Below are positions 1-6,408 of a DNA stretch of 13,246 nt, one piece after another. The notes under the pieces are model-generated. The model worked only from the letters and a program-made list of their open reading frames with translations, made no database searches and was not told the origin of the DNA. The position numbers and the translations under genes were made by a program. This stretch comes from an uncultured Anaerotruncus sp. (GTDB lineage Bacteria; Bacillota; Clostridia; Oscillospirales; Ruminococcaceae): contig CAJUJI010000076.1 of NCBI GenBank assembly GCA_910586875.1, positions 1 to 13,246 of the forward strand. The letters run 5' to 3'. How positions within the stretch are numbered: position 1 is the stretch's first letter; the number at the start of each line of letters is the position of its first letter.

Positions 1-55
1 AATCGCGTCGATGACCGCTGCTGGACTGGCAATCTATAAGAAAAACGAGAAATAA
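1..55 (+). CDS. C-terminal end of a membrane-anchored (probably cell-surface) protein, partial
   Basis: The frame starting at base 2 is open and ends at TAA 53-55, giving the tail IASMTAAGLAIYKKNEK. A short hydrophobic, Ala-rich stretch followed by a Lys-rich end is the usual last part of a Gram-positive surface protein: the membrane-spanning piece and positive stop of a sortase substrate, or of a simple C-terminal anchor. The sorting motif itself would lie before base 1, so sortase processing cannot be confirmed. The gene converges on the secreted protein at 122-1312 and shares a hairpin terminator with it. Only 17 codons are visible, so the call rests on composition and on its place before a terminator. 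Confidence 0.55.
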   Translation, partial: IASMTAAGLAIYKKNEK

Positions 56-70
56 CCCACAAAACCTAAC

Positions 71-102
71 AAGCGAGCCAATCCATTAGGATTGGCTCGC
101 TT
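71..102. terminator. Bidirectional hairpin terminator between convergent genes
   Basis: The 14-base arms at 71-84 and 89-102 are perfectly complementary around the tetraloop ATTA. The hairpin lies 15 bases after the plus-strand stop at 55 and 19 bases after the minus-strand stop at 122. The flank is moderately T-rich on each strand (CGTTTGTTG on plus, GTTAGGTTTTG on minus), with no long uninterrupted T run. Position and symmetry fit a terminator serving both genes. Confidence 0.8.
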
Positions 103-121
103 CGTTTGTTGTCTTTACGAT

Positions 122-1312
122 TTAGCGTCCGGTGCCTGGGTTTTTCTTGGAAGTGTCGGTATTATCCGCTTCGGTTTCGTTGCTGCTAGACTCCTCTTCA
201 TCGTCCGCATAGTCGTCAAGCTCCAATTCGGTGTCGGAAACCATGTAGGTACCCAGGGTGCGTGTTTTAATCGACCAGCCTTCAATACCGGTAGCGTCGT
301 TATCATCCGAGTAGGTGAACAAATCGGTCACATCGGTGATGCTGCCATCGCTTTCCAGACGGTAAATGTAACATGCTGTGGGATCTGGCGCATAATCGTC
401 GTCATCATCCCAGGGGATGCCCAAGGTCAAGGTTGCCCGCGAGGTGGATGGGATGGTCGGATTTCCTACAAAGTCATAGAACCACAAATCTGCATCCACG
501 GGGTCTGCATACAGCTCGTAGATTTCCGAGTGAGATTTGGTAGAGAGCTTTGCATAGAATTTTCCGGCATCATCATCGCTTTCAAATGCCAGCGCCGCCC
601 GGTCGTCACCCCAAATCAGGGTGTTGGTATCATTCGATTCGGGATCAAAATAGATGCCCTCGCCCAGCTCTGCGTCGCCATCTGTGCCAGAAATGCCCTT
701 GTTGTTGATCCACATGGTCAGGCGCAACTCTGCTTTTTCGCCGGAGGTCCAGCTGTTGACACCATCATAATCCTTGCTGTTGGTGCTTGCATTCACCGTC
801 TTTTTTGCTTTAAAGGTGATGTCTGCCTGTGCTTTCAGCTCCTCGGTGGTGGTGGAGTTGTTCAGCTCAACCCGCAGGTAAGAGCCGCGCCCATCGCCAA
901 CGTTCTTTTCGCTGACCTGTGTGATGCTCTTAATCAGCGATTTGCCATTGCCGCTCTTGTCCACCGACATCTTGAACAGGCCGTCATCCACCAGCTGACT
1001 GGCGGTTGCGGTACCACCATTGTTAAGCTCGGTTTGGATGTCGCTTACCAGGTCGATTCCCAACGGGATGTAGAAGGTTTGATTTGGCGCGATGTTGTCC
1101 AGTAAAATCGAGCCGTCGCGCCCAACTTTTTCTATGACATAAGTAATTCCATTGTTGTCGGTCAGCGGTTCATTGTCATTGTCGTAAAGTTTGTAATCGC
1201 CGGTGTCAAAAACCGAGACTGAACCTGCCGACGCAGCAGAAACCGCCAGGGATGTTGCACCGATCAGCATGGACGTTGCCAATAACAGTGCAACCTGTTT
1301 TTTCATCCTCAT
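122..1312 (-). CDS. Secreted acidic surface-type protein ending in NPGTGR, function unknown
   Basis: This is a 396-residue protein with a Sec signal peptide: MRMKK, a hydrophobic core at about 6-26, and probable cleavage after the AASA near residue 29. AAGGAGG at 1319-1325 lies 6 bases before the ATG at 1312; a second ATG two codons later is also possible. The mature part is polar and Asp/Glu/Asn/Thr-rich, looks beta-rich, and has an Asp run (DDDDDY) that could bind cations. The last 50 or so residues are strongly acidic and Ser-rich, like a disordered wall-spanning stretch. It ends KKNPGTGR then stop. NPGTG resembles the sorting-type motifs of clostridial surface proteins, but no hydrophobic segment or Lys tail follows in any frame. 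As written it should be released or held non-covalently. I recognise no named domain. Confidence 0.8.
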   Translation of the reverse strand: MRMKKQVALLLATSMLIGATSLAVSAASAGSVSVFDTGDYKLYDNDNEPLTDNNGITYVIEKVGRDGSILLDNIAPNQTFYIPLGIDLVSDIQTELNNGGTATASQLVDDGLFKMSVDKSGNGKSLIKSITQVSEKNVGDGRGSYLRVELNNSTTTEELKAQADITFKAKKTVNASTNSKDYDGVNSWTSGEKAELRLTMWINNKGISGTDGDAELGEGIYFDPESNDTNTLIWGDDRAALAFESDDDAGKFYAKLSTKSHSEIYELYADPVDADLWFYDFVGNPTIPSTSRATLTLGIPWDDDDDYAPDPTACYIYRLESDGSITDVTDLFTYSDDNDATGIEGWSIKTRTLGTYMVSDTELELDDYADDEEESSSNETEADNTDTSKKNPGTGR

Positions 1313-1491
1313 GATAATCCTCCTTCAAATCAACAATTGTGTCCAGCCTTGATCAGCGGCTGCATCCGGCCCTTTTGACCTGATGGTAAGATTCTACTGT
1401 AAGATTATGTCGAAGGATTGAGCAAATTGTGACCAAAACATGAAATATCCGTGATAAAATACTCCAAATTTTGGCAAAATCACACAAAACA
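1313..1491 (-). promoter_or_regulatory. Leader and upstream region of the secreted protein, with a GTAAGATT direct repeat
   Basis: This stretch holds the ribosome-binding site of the 122-1312 gene and must hold its promoter. I find no convincing -35/-10 pair at normal spacing. The octamer GTAAGATT occurs twice, at 1386-1393 and 1399-1406, with a 13-base period; on the minus strand it reads AATCTTAC. Tandem sites with this kind of spacing often bind response regulators or other dimeric factors, but no regulator can be named. Confidence 0.35.
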
Positions 1492-1516
1492 AAAGACCGC
1501 ATTCCTTGCGGTCTTT
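1492..1516 (-). terminator. Rho-independent terminator of the ispE operon
   Basis: The 10-bp stem pairs AAAGACCGCA (1492-1501) with TGCGGTCTTT (1507-1516) around a 5-base loop. Read on the minus strand it is followed by TTTTGTTTTG, a good U-rich tail. It lies about 125 bases beyond the ispE stop. Between them (1517-1640) I see no gene: only A/T-rich sequence with a small imperfect hairpin near 1530-1547. Confidence 0.85.
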
Positions 1517-1640
1517 CATTTAGAATTTTTTAGGAAAAGAACTTTCCTGAGGTTGCTAGAGAAGGAATTTCCCGTAAATTGAGGATATCAATGGATTGTA
1601 TGTACCATTTGCAGAAATTATGAAGAAATTGTAAAAACAG

Positions 1641-2528
1641 CTAATCCTGAAGCTCGAACACCCATGCACCGCGCTGCGCGGGCTTGACCAGAAAAACACC
1701 TTCAGCATGATTATATAGCTTACGCATACAGCGTTTTGCCGTCCGTTTACTATCAAAAATGCCAAATACTGCGGAACCACTGCCGCTCATCAAGCTGCCA
1801 AGCGCGCCGTTTTGTTCCATGATCCGGCGTAGCTGTGGAATTTCTGGAAGCTGTGCAACCGCTTCCAGTACATTTCCCATCGCTTGTGCAAGCGCGGGCA
1901 ATGACCCTGCTTGCAGCAGTGCGAGCAGCCGATCGATGTCCGGCTGCTGCGGATTTTCCAGCTGGTCATACCGGCGGTAGCTCTCCGGCGTCGAAATCCC
2001 TGCGCGCGGCTTTGCAATCAGAATTTCGCAGTCTGGAAGGGTGGGGAGGTTTTCAAATTGCTCGCCGATGCCTCGGGCGCGTTGGGTACCTCCCAGCAGG
2101 CAGAATGGCACATCAGCGCCGACCTTTGCGCCGATCTCGCAGAGTCGTTCTATGCCAGCGTCTACCTCCAGCAATGAGTGAAGTCCTGCCAGCACGCCAG
2201 CGGCATCGGTGCTGCCACCTCCCAATCCAGCCTGTTCGGGTATCCTCTTTTGGATTTCAATGGACAATGCGCCATCCGGTGCGCCAAACGCATCGAAAAA
2301 GTAGCGTGCCGCGAGATGGGCCACATTTTCCTCATTACAAGGGATGCCGGGGCGGTCGCAGGAGATGAAAATTCCTTTGCCGCTCATCCGCGAGATGGTG
2401 ATGGTATCATATAAAGTAACGGTTTGCATCACCGAGTCTACCAGGTGGTAACCATCCGGGCGCTTTCCGGTAATTGCAAATGAAAGGTTGATTTTTGCAG
2501 GGGCATCTATCTTGACCCGTTTGTGCAT
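1641..2528 (-). CDS. ispE: 4-diphosphocytidyl-2-C-methyl-D-erythritol kinase (IspE)
   Basis: This cytoplasmic GHMP-family kinase phosphorylates CDP-methylerythritol with ATP, the fourth step of the MEP pathway to isopentenyl diphosphate. At 295 residues it has the usual length. Visible motifs are PAKINLSF at 10-17 (Lys12 at the active site), the GHMP ATP-binding motif PEQAGLGGGSTDAA at 97-110, GADVPF at 137-142 with the catalytic Asp139, and the C-terminal GSLMSGSGSAVFG motif at 244-256. AGGAGG at 2535-2540 lies 6 bases before the ATG. It is the last gene of the minus-strand operon, 74 bases after the DUF362 gene, and is followed by the terminator at 1492-1516. No key residue appears to be missing. 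Confidence 0.97.
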   Translation of the reverse strand: MHKRVKIDAPAKINLSFAITGKRPDGYHLVDSVMQTVTLYDTITISRMSGKGIFISCDRPGIPCNEENVAHLAARYFFDAFGAPDGALSIEIQKRIPEQAGLGGGSTDAAGVLAGLHSLLEVDAGIERLCEIGAKVGADVPFCLLGGTQRARGIGEQFENLPTLPDCEILIAKPRAGISTPESYRRYDQLENPQQPDIDRLLALLQAGSLPALAQAMGNVLEAVAQLPEIPQLRRIMEQNGALGSLMSGSGSAVFGIFDSKRTAKRCMRKLYNHAEGVFLVKPAQRGAWVFELQD

Positions 2529-2602
2529 AGGACTCCTCCTTTGAGATGTGACTGCGGATGATCACCACAAGGTGAAAATCGCGCAAAACTTTTGATACGA
2601 AA

Positions 2603-3745
2603 TTATTTGGAAAATAGGCGAAAAAGTGGGAATTCATAAATTTCAATCGCCTGCACAGGGCACATTTCATGGCAACAGAAACACCGGATACAGGGTTCCG
2701 GTACAATTTTTGCTTTTTTATCTTCTAGCACAATTGTCTGCACAGGGCAGCTTTCTGCACATCTCCCACATCCGATGCAGCCCGTTTTTCGCACGCGCGG
2801 CCGGGGTGCAAGCTGCTCTCGGAAATGTCCCACTACCCAGGCAAGCGGTTTTGGGAGGTTGCCGGTGAAGTCCAGTTTTTTGCTGGCAGGCATCAAAAAA
2901 TCTTGTGTCGGAGGGATGGGGTCGCCCACCTGTTCCACCTGTGCGGCGTTTGAGGGGCAAAGCCCTCGGCGCACCTGCTCTGCCAAGGTTGGGACCTGTG
3001 TGGCAGAGAGGCCGATCAGATGTGCCATTACCAGATCAAGTGCATAAATGTTGTTGCTTGCTGCGGTAAAGCCTAGGTGCCGCGGTTTGCCTCCGGTGGG
3101 CCCGTCTCCTTCCATTGCGTCCACCGCATCCACCAGCGTCAGTGTTGGACGCACCAATAAGGACAGATCTACCAACATTTGTGCAAAATGCGCTCCATCC
3201 GGAAAGCGGTAGTGCAGCTGCGGTTTAAGCAGCCCCGGAATACATCCAAACAGATTTTTAACACCACAGGAGAGGGTGGTCATGCAATGGGTTTTCAGCT
3301 TGCACAGGTTGATGACAACGTCTGCATCTACAATTGGATCAATGATATCAAAGCGATGGCAAAGAACGCTGTTTTCTACCGGGATGGTTTTGGAGCCACA
3401 GTTTAAATTGAGGGTAACGCCGCAGCGTTCAGCAACCGCCTTCATACCGCTTTGCTCATAATTTGCTGCAAGAAGCTGGGGGGTGTAACCACCGCCGGGG
3501 CTGTCCGCAATGGTGATATGCTGCACCCCTGATTTTTGCAGCTCGTAAATGACCGCCTCCACCAACGCAGGATGTGTGGTCGCGGCACGGGCGGGGGTGC
3601 AGCGCATAATCAAATTCGGTTTCAAAACCACCTTCGCGTTGGGATCGATTGAAACCGCAAGCGCCTTAAAGTGGCGTGCAACCGCTTGCTGCATCTGCTC
3701 CGGCGCGTAGGAGTCGGTGCGGCAAAGTGAGACCATCTCGTTCAT
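2603..3745 (-). CDS. DUF362 protein fused to a C-terminal 2x[4Fe-4S] ferredoxin domain
   Basis: The protein has 380 residues. About 1-300 match the DUF362 family, with conserved blocks VVLKPNLI (39-46), TIADSPGG (78-85), VINLCKLKTH (144-153) and GVKNLFGCIPG (161-171). The C-terminus is a bacterial ferredoxin domain with two CxxCxxCxxxCP motifs: Cys323, 326, 329, 333 and Cys352, 355, 358, 362, enough for two [4Fe-4S] clusters. No signal peptide or membrane segment is seen, so it is probably a cytoplasmic electron-transfer or redox protein. The biochemical role of this common anaerobe family is not established. It overlaps the Nif3 gene by 4 bases (ATGA), which implies coupled translation. The family call is sure; the function is open. 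Confidence 0.92.
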   Translation of the reverse strand: MNEMVSLCRTDSYAPEQMQQAVARHFKALAVSIDPNAKVVLKPNLIMRCTPARAATTHPALVEAVIYELQKSGVQHITIADSPGGGYTPQLLAANYEQSGMKAVAERCGVTLNLNCGSKTIPVENSVLCHRFDIIDPIVDADVVINLCKLKTHCMTTLSCGVKNLFGCIPGLLKPQLHYRFPDGAHFAQMLVDLSLLVRPTLTLVDAVDAMEGDGPTGGKPRHLGFTAASNNIYALDLVMAHLIGLSATQVPTLAEQVRRGLCPSNAAQVEQVGDPIPPTQDFLMPASKKLDFTGNLPKPLAWVVGHFREQLAPRPRVRKTGCIGCGRCAESCPVQTIVLEDKKAKIVPEPCIRCFCCHEMCPVQAIEIYEFPLFRLFSK

Positions 3746-4497
3746 ATGGTGGTGCAGGGATCCAGATTGTTCTGTGCGATGCTGACAGGAATTTCCGCCC
3801 CTAACGCGCGCCGCGCCAATTCTGCCAGATAAGGTACCACAAAGGTTTCTGTGCCGAAATGCCCCGCATCGATGATCGTGATTCCGCGATGAATTGCATC
3901 CAGCATCACATCATGCTTTACGTCACCGGTTACAAGCGCCTGTGCACCTGCGTGATCGATGTCCGCCAAAAAGCTGCCGCCACTGCCGCCGCAAACCGCT
4001 ACCCGTTCGATTGCACGTCCGCCATCGCAGTAGCGCACAGCGCAGGCGTCCAGCATCTGCTTGACATAATAGGCAAACTCCGGCGGAGTCATGCCGCGTT
4101 CGAGCCGGCCAATCCGTGCCATTCCTTCTGGCTCCACCGGAGCAACAGCCTGCAATTTGAGCCGCGCTGCCAGAATATCATTGACGCCGCCAGCCGCGAT
4201 ATCTAAATTGGTGTGTGCAGAGATCACCGACAGATTTTCCCGAATTAACCGCCAGACCAAAGTGTCTGCGGTCACCCGTTTCATCGGGTGGAAGATCACC
4301 GGATGATGGCTTACAATCAGGTTTGCTCCGCGTGCTACTGCCTCCGAAATCACAGCGTCTGTCACATCCAACGCTGCCAATACCCCTGTTACCGTTGCGT
4401 TTGGATCTCCCACCAGCAGCCCTGGATTGTCAAAATCCATCGCCAGCGAAAAATCCGCTGCCCGGTTCAACGCCTCATAAACGGTTTGTACTGTCAT
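3742..4497 (-). CDS. Nif3-like dinuclear metal center protein (YbgI/YqfO family)
   Basis: This 251-residue protein belongs to the Nif3 family, which forms hexameric toroids with a two-metal site per subunit. Family signatures are DNPGLLVGD (23-31), VSHHPVIFHP (62-71, metal ligands His64/His65), SAHTNLD (93-99, including Asp99), GDVKHD (191-196) and DAGHFGTE (210-217, ligands His213 and Glu217). Its length matches the short E. coli YbgI form; it lacks the extra central domain of the longer Bacillus YqfO. Some members are annotated as GTP cyclohydrolase I type 2, but that activity is poorly supported. Its start overlaps the end of trmK by 23 bases, a pairing also found in Bacillus (yqfN-yqfO), and its end overlaps the DUF362 gene. 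GAAAGGGG lies about 10 bases before the ATG. Confidence 0.93.
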   Translation of the reverse strand: MTVQTVYEALNRAADFSLAMDFDNPGLLVGDPNATVTGVLAALDVTDAVISEAVARGANLIVSHHPVIFHPMKRVTADTLVWRLIRENLSVISAHTNLDIAAGGVNDILAARLKLQAVAPVEPEGMARIGRLERGMTPPEFAYYVKQMLDACAVRYCDGGRAIERVAVCGGSGGSFLADIDHAGAQALVTGDVKHDVMLDAIHRGITIIDAGHFGTETFVVPYLAELARRALGAEIPVSIAQNNLDPCTTI

Positions 4498-5182
4498 CTT
4501 GCAATGCCCCTTTCAATTGCTCCAATAATGCCTGATAACCCTGTTGTTTTTCGGTAACACCCATAGTGGATTTTTCTAGTCCGGCCACCTTTTCTTCCAG
4601 GATGCGCAGCAGCTTTTGATAATAGGCGATCGCCGCGTTACCCTGTGGTTGCAGCGCGCCGGTGTAGCAATACCATAAATCCACCTCTTTGCAAGCTCCG
4701 GTATAGACCACCTGTAAAATAGTATAGGGAAATCCCTTGGATATCACAGCCCGTTCTCGCAGAATAGCAAACCCATGTTTGCACAGATGGTAGCGCAGAT
4801 GCTCTGCCTTGGTCATCGGCTGGAGCAGAAAAACGAGCTGGGTATCTCTGGTCCAAGGCTGCGCATCGATGATCTGCCAGATCAAATCGCCGCCCATCCC
4901 AGCAATAACAATATCCTGCACATCACCGGCCTGTAAGCCGGACAAACCATCACATAATACCAGTTTTACCCGCTCGGATACCCCATATTCAGACAGAGAG
5001 AAAGCCGCCTTTTGCAGCGGCTTTTGGTTGATATCGCAGGCAAATCCATGTGGAATTTTACCGCTGGCGGCCAGCCATGTAATCAGATATCCGTGATCTG
5101 TACCGATATCCGCACAGCCTACCCCCTCGCGTACCCAGGATGCAATCGCCGCCAAACGCGCATCCAACTTTGGCAGCGCCAT
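4475..5182 (-). CDS. trmK: tRNA (adenine(22)-N(1))-methyltransferase TrmK
   Basis: This SAM-dependent enzyme methylates N1 of A22 in the D-loop of bacterial tRNAs. The 235 residues fit the YqfN/TrmK family. The Rossmann motif I is ADIGTDHGYL at 24-33, the next acidic strand is ACDINQKPL near 48-56, the family motif IAGMGG covers 93-98, and FLLQPMTK at 118-125 follows. A C-terminal helical region (about 180-225) looks like the coiled-coil domain of the family. I chose the ATG at 5182, whose A is the last base of the upstream TGA stop. A TTG one codon earlier (5185) is possible but unneeded. It sits just upstream of Nif3, the conserved neighbour in Firmicutes. Confidence 0.94.
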   Translation of the reverse strand: MALPKLDARLAAIASWVREGVGCADIGTDHGYLITWLAASGKIPHGFACDINQKPLQKAAFSLSEYGVSERVKLVLCDGLSGLQAGDVQDIVIAGMGGDLIWQIIDAQPWTRDTQLVFLLQPMTKAEHLRYHLCKHGFAILRERAVISKGFPYTILQVVYTGACKEVDLWYCYTGALQPQGNAAIAYYQKLLRILEEKVAGLEKSTMGVTEKQQGYQALLEQLKGALQDDSTNRL

Positions 5183-5379
5183 CAAACTTTGGCGTGGGCG
5201 TTGAGCTTTGCAAGCAGCGCATTGCAGTCAACCTGATGCGCTGCACAAGCTTCAGCAATCGACTCGCCCCGCGCGGAAGGGCATCCCAGACAGTGCATTC
5301 CCATCTCCAAAAAATAGTTCGCCAACGATTCGTCCGCGTCCAACGCTTCCCCAATTAAAGTGTCTTTGGTATATAGCAT
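5182..5379 (-). CDS. DUF1858 domain-containing small protein
   Basis: The product is a 65-residue cytoplasmic protein that is almost all DUF1858 domain. It has a helical N-terminus (TKDTLIGEALDADESLANYF), the family signature GMHCLGCP with Cys30 and Cys33, then SARGESIAEACAAHQVD. Two further cysteines, Cys45 and Cys52, follow. The family is common in anaerobes and often linked to redox or metal proteins, but its function is unknown. A CxxC pair could bind metal or form a disulfide. GGAGG at 5388-5392 lies 8 bases before the ATG at 5379 and decides the start. Longer in-frame versions would run back through both promoters and are wrong. It is the first gene of the minus-strand operon and overlaps trmK by 1 base. 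Confidence 0.9.
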   Translation of the reverse strand: MLYTKDTLIGEALDADESLANYFLEMGMHCLGCPSARGESIAEACAAHQVDCNALLAKLNAHAKV

Positions 5380-5407
5380 TTTGACAACCTCCGTTTTTTT
5401 CCTCTGT

Positions 5408-5420
5408 GTTACCATGTAAC
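5408..5420. promoter_or_regulatory. Palindrome GTTAC-CAT-GTAAC in the operon leader
   Basis: Perfect 5-base inverted arms (5408-5412 and 5416-5420) flank a 3-base centre. On the minus strand the palindrome falls just after the predicted start point of the DUF1858-trmK operon, where a bound repressor would block transcription. It may be an operator, or simply chance at this length. Confidence 0.25.
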
Positions 5421-5431
5421 GATTTGTAGCT

Positions 5432-5437
5432 ATTATA
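5432..5437 (-). promoter_or_regulatory. Extended -10 promoter of the DUF1858-trmK-nif3-DUF362-ispE operon
   Basis: The minus strand reads TATGCTATAAT, a perfect TATAAT (5437 to 5432) with the TG-N extension one base upstream. No good -35 box lies 16-18 bases further up, which is usual for extended -10 promoters. The leader to the ATG at 5379 would be about 45 bases. Confidence 0.65.
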
Positions 5438-5536
5438 GCATACTTTTTCCTGGTTAGATAGCCATTTCTAAAATTCTTTTTGAGATTAAAAGTGATGCGG
5501 AAAAAGGCGGCATAGCAGATGTTCTGTCGAAAGCTG

Positions 5537-5565
5537 TTTACAACCCTTTGCCAATCCAGTATAAT
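5537..5565 (+). promoter_or_regulatory. Sigma-A type promoter of the molybdenum hydroxylase operon
   Basis: TTTACA (5537-5542) and TATAAT (5560-5565) are separated by exactly 17 bases. Transcription should begin near 5572, about 45 bases before the TTG start at 5617. It is divergent from the promoter at 5432-5437, with about 120 bases between the two -10 boxes. Confidence 0.8.
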
Positions 5566-5616
5566 ATAGTCAAAAATACTGAAACACAGGCGATAATCAG
5601 TTGGGAGGAGTGCTGT

Positions 5617-6408
5617 TTGTTCACAGCAAAAACCTATCAATTTCCAGAAAGTTTGGACAAGGCATACGAGCTGCTGCAACAGAGCAGAACAAATACCATA
5701 TTAGGCGGCTGCGGGTGGCTGAAAATGACCCAAAAGCGGATTGGGACGGCGATCGATCTGTCCCGTTTGGGTCTGGACCGCATCGAGGAGGATGCACAGG
5801 AAATTCGCATTGGTGCGATGGTAACATTGCGTCAGCTGGAAACCCATCCGGCATTGCGGCAACTTTTCGGCGGCGTGCTGCCGGAATCGGTGCGCCGGAT
5901 TGTGGGGGTGCAGTTTCGCAACTGTGCGACGGTTGGCGCGAGTGTTTGGATGCGCGCCGGCTATTCCGATCTGTTGACCGCATTGCTGGCGCTGGATGCG
6001 CGGGTAACGCTGTATCAGGGCGGGGAGCAATCGCTTGCGCAGTTTATCGAGCAGCCTTACACCCGCGATATTCTCACCGGTATTCTTCTGCGCAAAGATG
6101 GCCGCCAGGCCGCTTATCAAAGCCTGCGCCAGAGCGCGACGGATTTTCCGGTATTGGCGGTGTGTGTTTCCCGCTTAGGTGAGGAATGGCGGGTTAGCAT
6201 TGGCGCACGGCCGATGCGTGCGGCGCTTTCGCAGAGCGCCGCGGCGCAGCTGAAAGCGGGGCTTTTGGAGAAGGCAGGGTTTGCCGCGGCACAAGAGCTG
6301 CAATTTGGCAGCAATCTGCGTGGCTCGGCGCAATATCGCGCATTGCTGGCAAAGGTGCTGGCCGAACGGGCGGCGCGCCAGCTTTTGGAGAAGGAGGCGG
6401 CGGAATGA
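5617..6408 (+). CDS. Molybdenum hydroxylase FAD-binding subunit (CoxM/XdhB-type)
   Basis: This is the flavoprotein subunit of a xanthine dehydrogenase/CO dehydrogenase-family enzyme. It would pass electrons from the iron-sulfur subunit through FAD to an acceptor. The 263 residues include the FAD pyrophosphate-binding loop ILGGCGWLKM (28-37) and the second family motif RNCATVGASVWMRAGYSDLL (101-120), followed by a CO-dehydrogenase-flavoprotein-like C-terminal domain. There is no inserted 4Fe-4S segment of the 4-hydroxybenzoyl-CoA reductase type. The start is TTG at 5617: GGGAGGAG at 5603-5610 lies 6 bases before it. An in-frame ATG at 5548 lies inside the promoter and would not be transcribed. 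The gene overlaps the 2Fe-2S subunit by ATGA at 6405-6408. Confidence 0.9.
   Translation: MFTAKTYQFPESLDKAYELLQQSRTNTILGGCGWLKMTQKRIGTAIDLSRLGLDRIEEDAQEIRIGAMVTLRQLETHPALRQLFGGVLPESVRRIVGVQFRNCATVGASVWMRAGYSDLLTALLALDARVTLYQGGEQSLAQFIEQPYTRDILTGILLRKDGRQAAYQSLRQSATDFPVLAVCVSRLGEEWRVSIGARPMRAALSQSAAAQLKAGLLEKAGFAAAQELQFGSNLRGSAQYRALLAKVLAERAARQLLEKEAAE

Noticed and set aside
92..1105. Long plus-strand open frame of 337 codons opposite the secreted protein gene
   Set aside because: It is antisense to a gene with a signal peptide and a perfect ribosome-binding site, begins at a TTG inside the terminator hairpin, has no ribosome-binding site, and its product is a Cys/Ile/Val-rich sequence without recognisable domains.
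5572..5616. Possible molybdenum cofactor riboswitch before the hydroxylase operon
   Set aside because: The predicted leader is only about 45 bases, too short for that riboswitch, and no stable fold is visible.
5380..5679. N-terminal extension of the DUF1858 protein to 165 residues
   Set aside because: It would run through both divergent promoters and into the hydroxylase gene; the GGAGG-ATG at 5379 gives the family's normal length.
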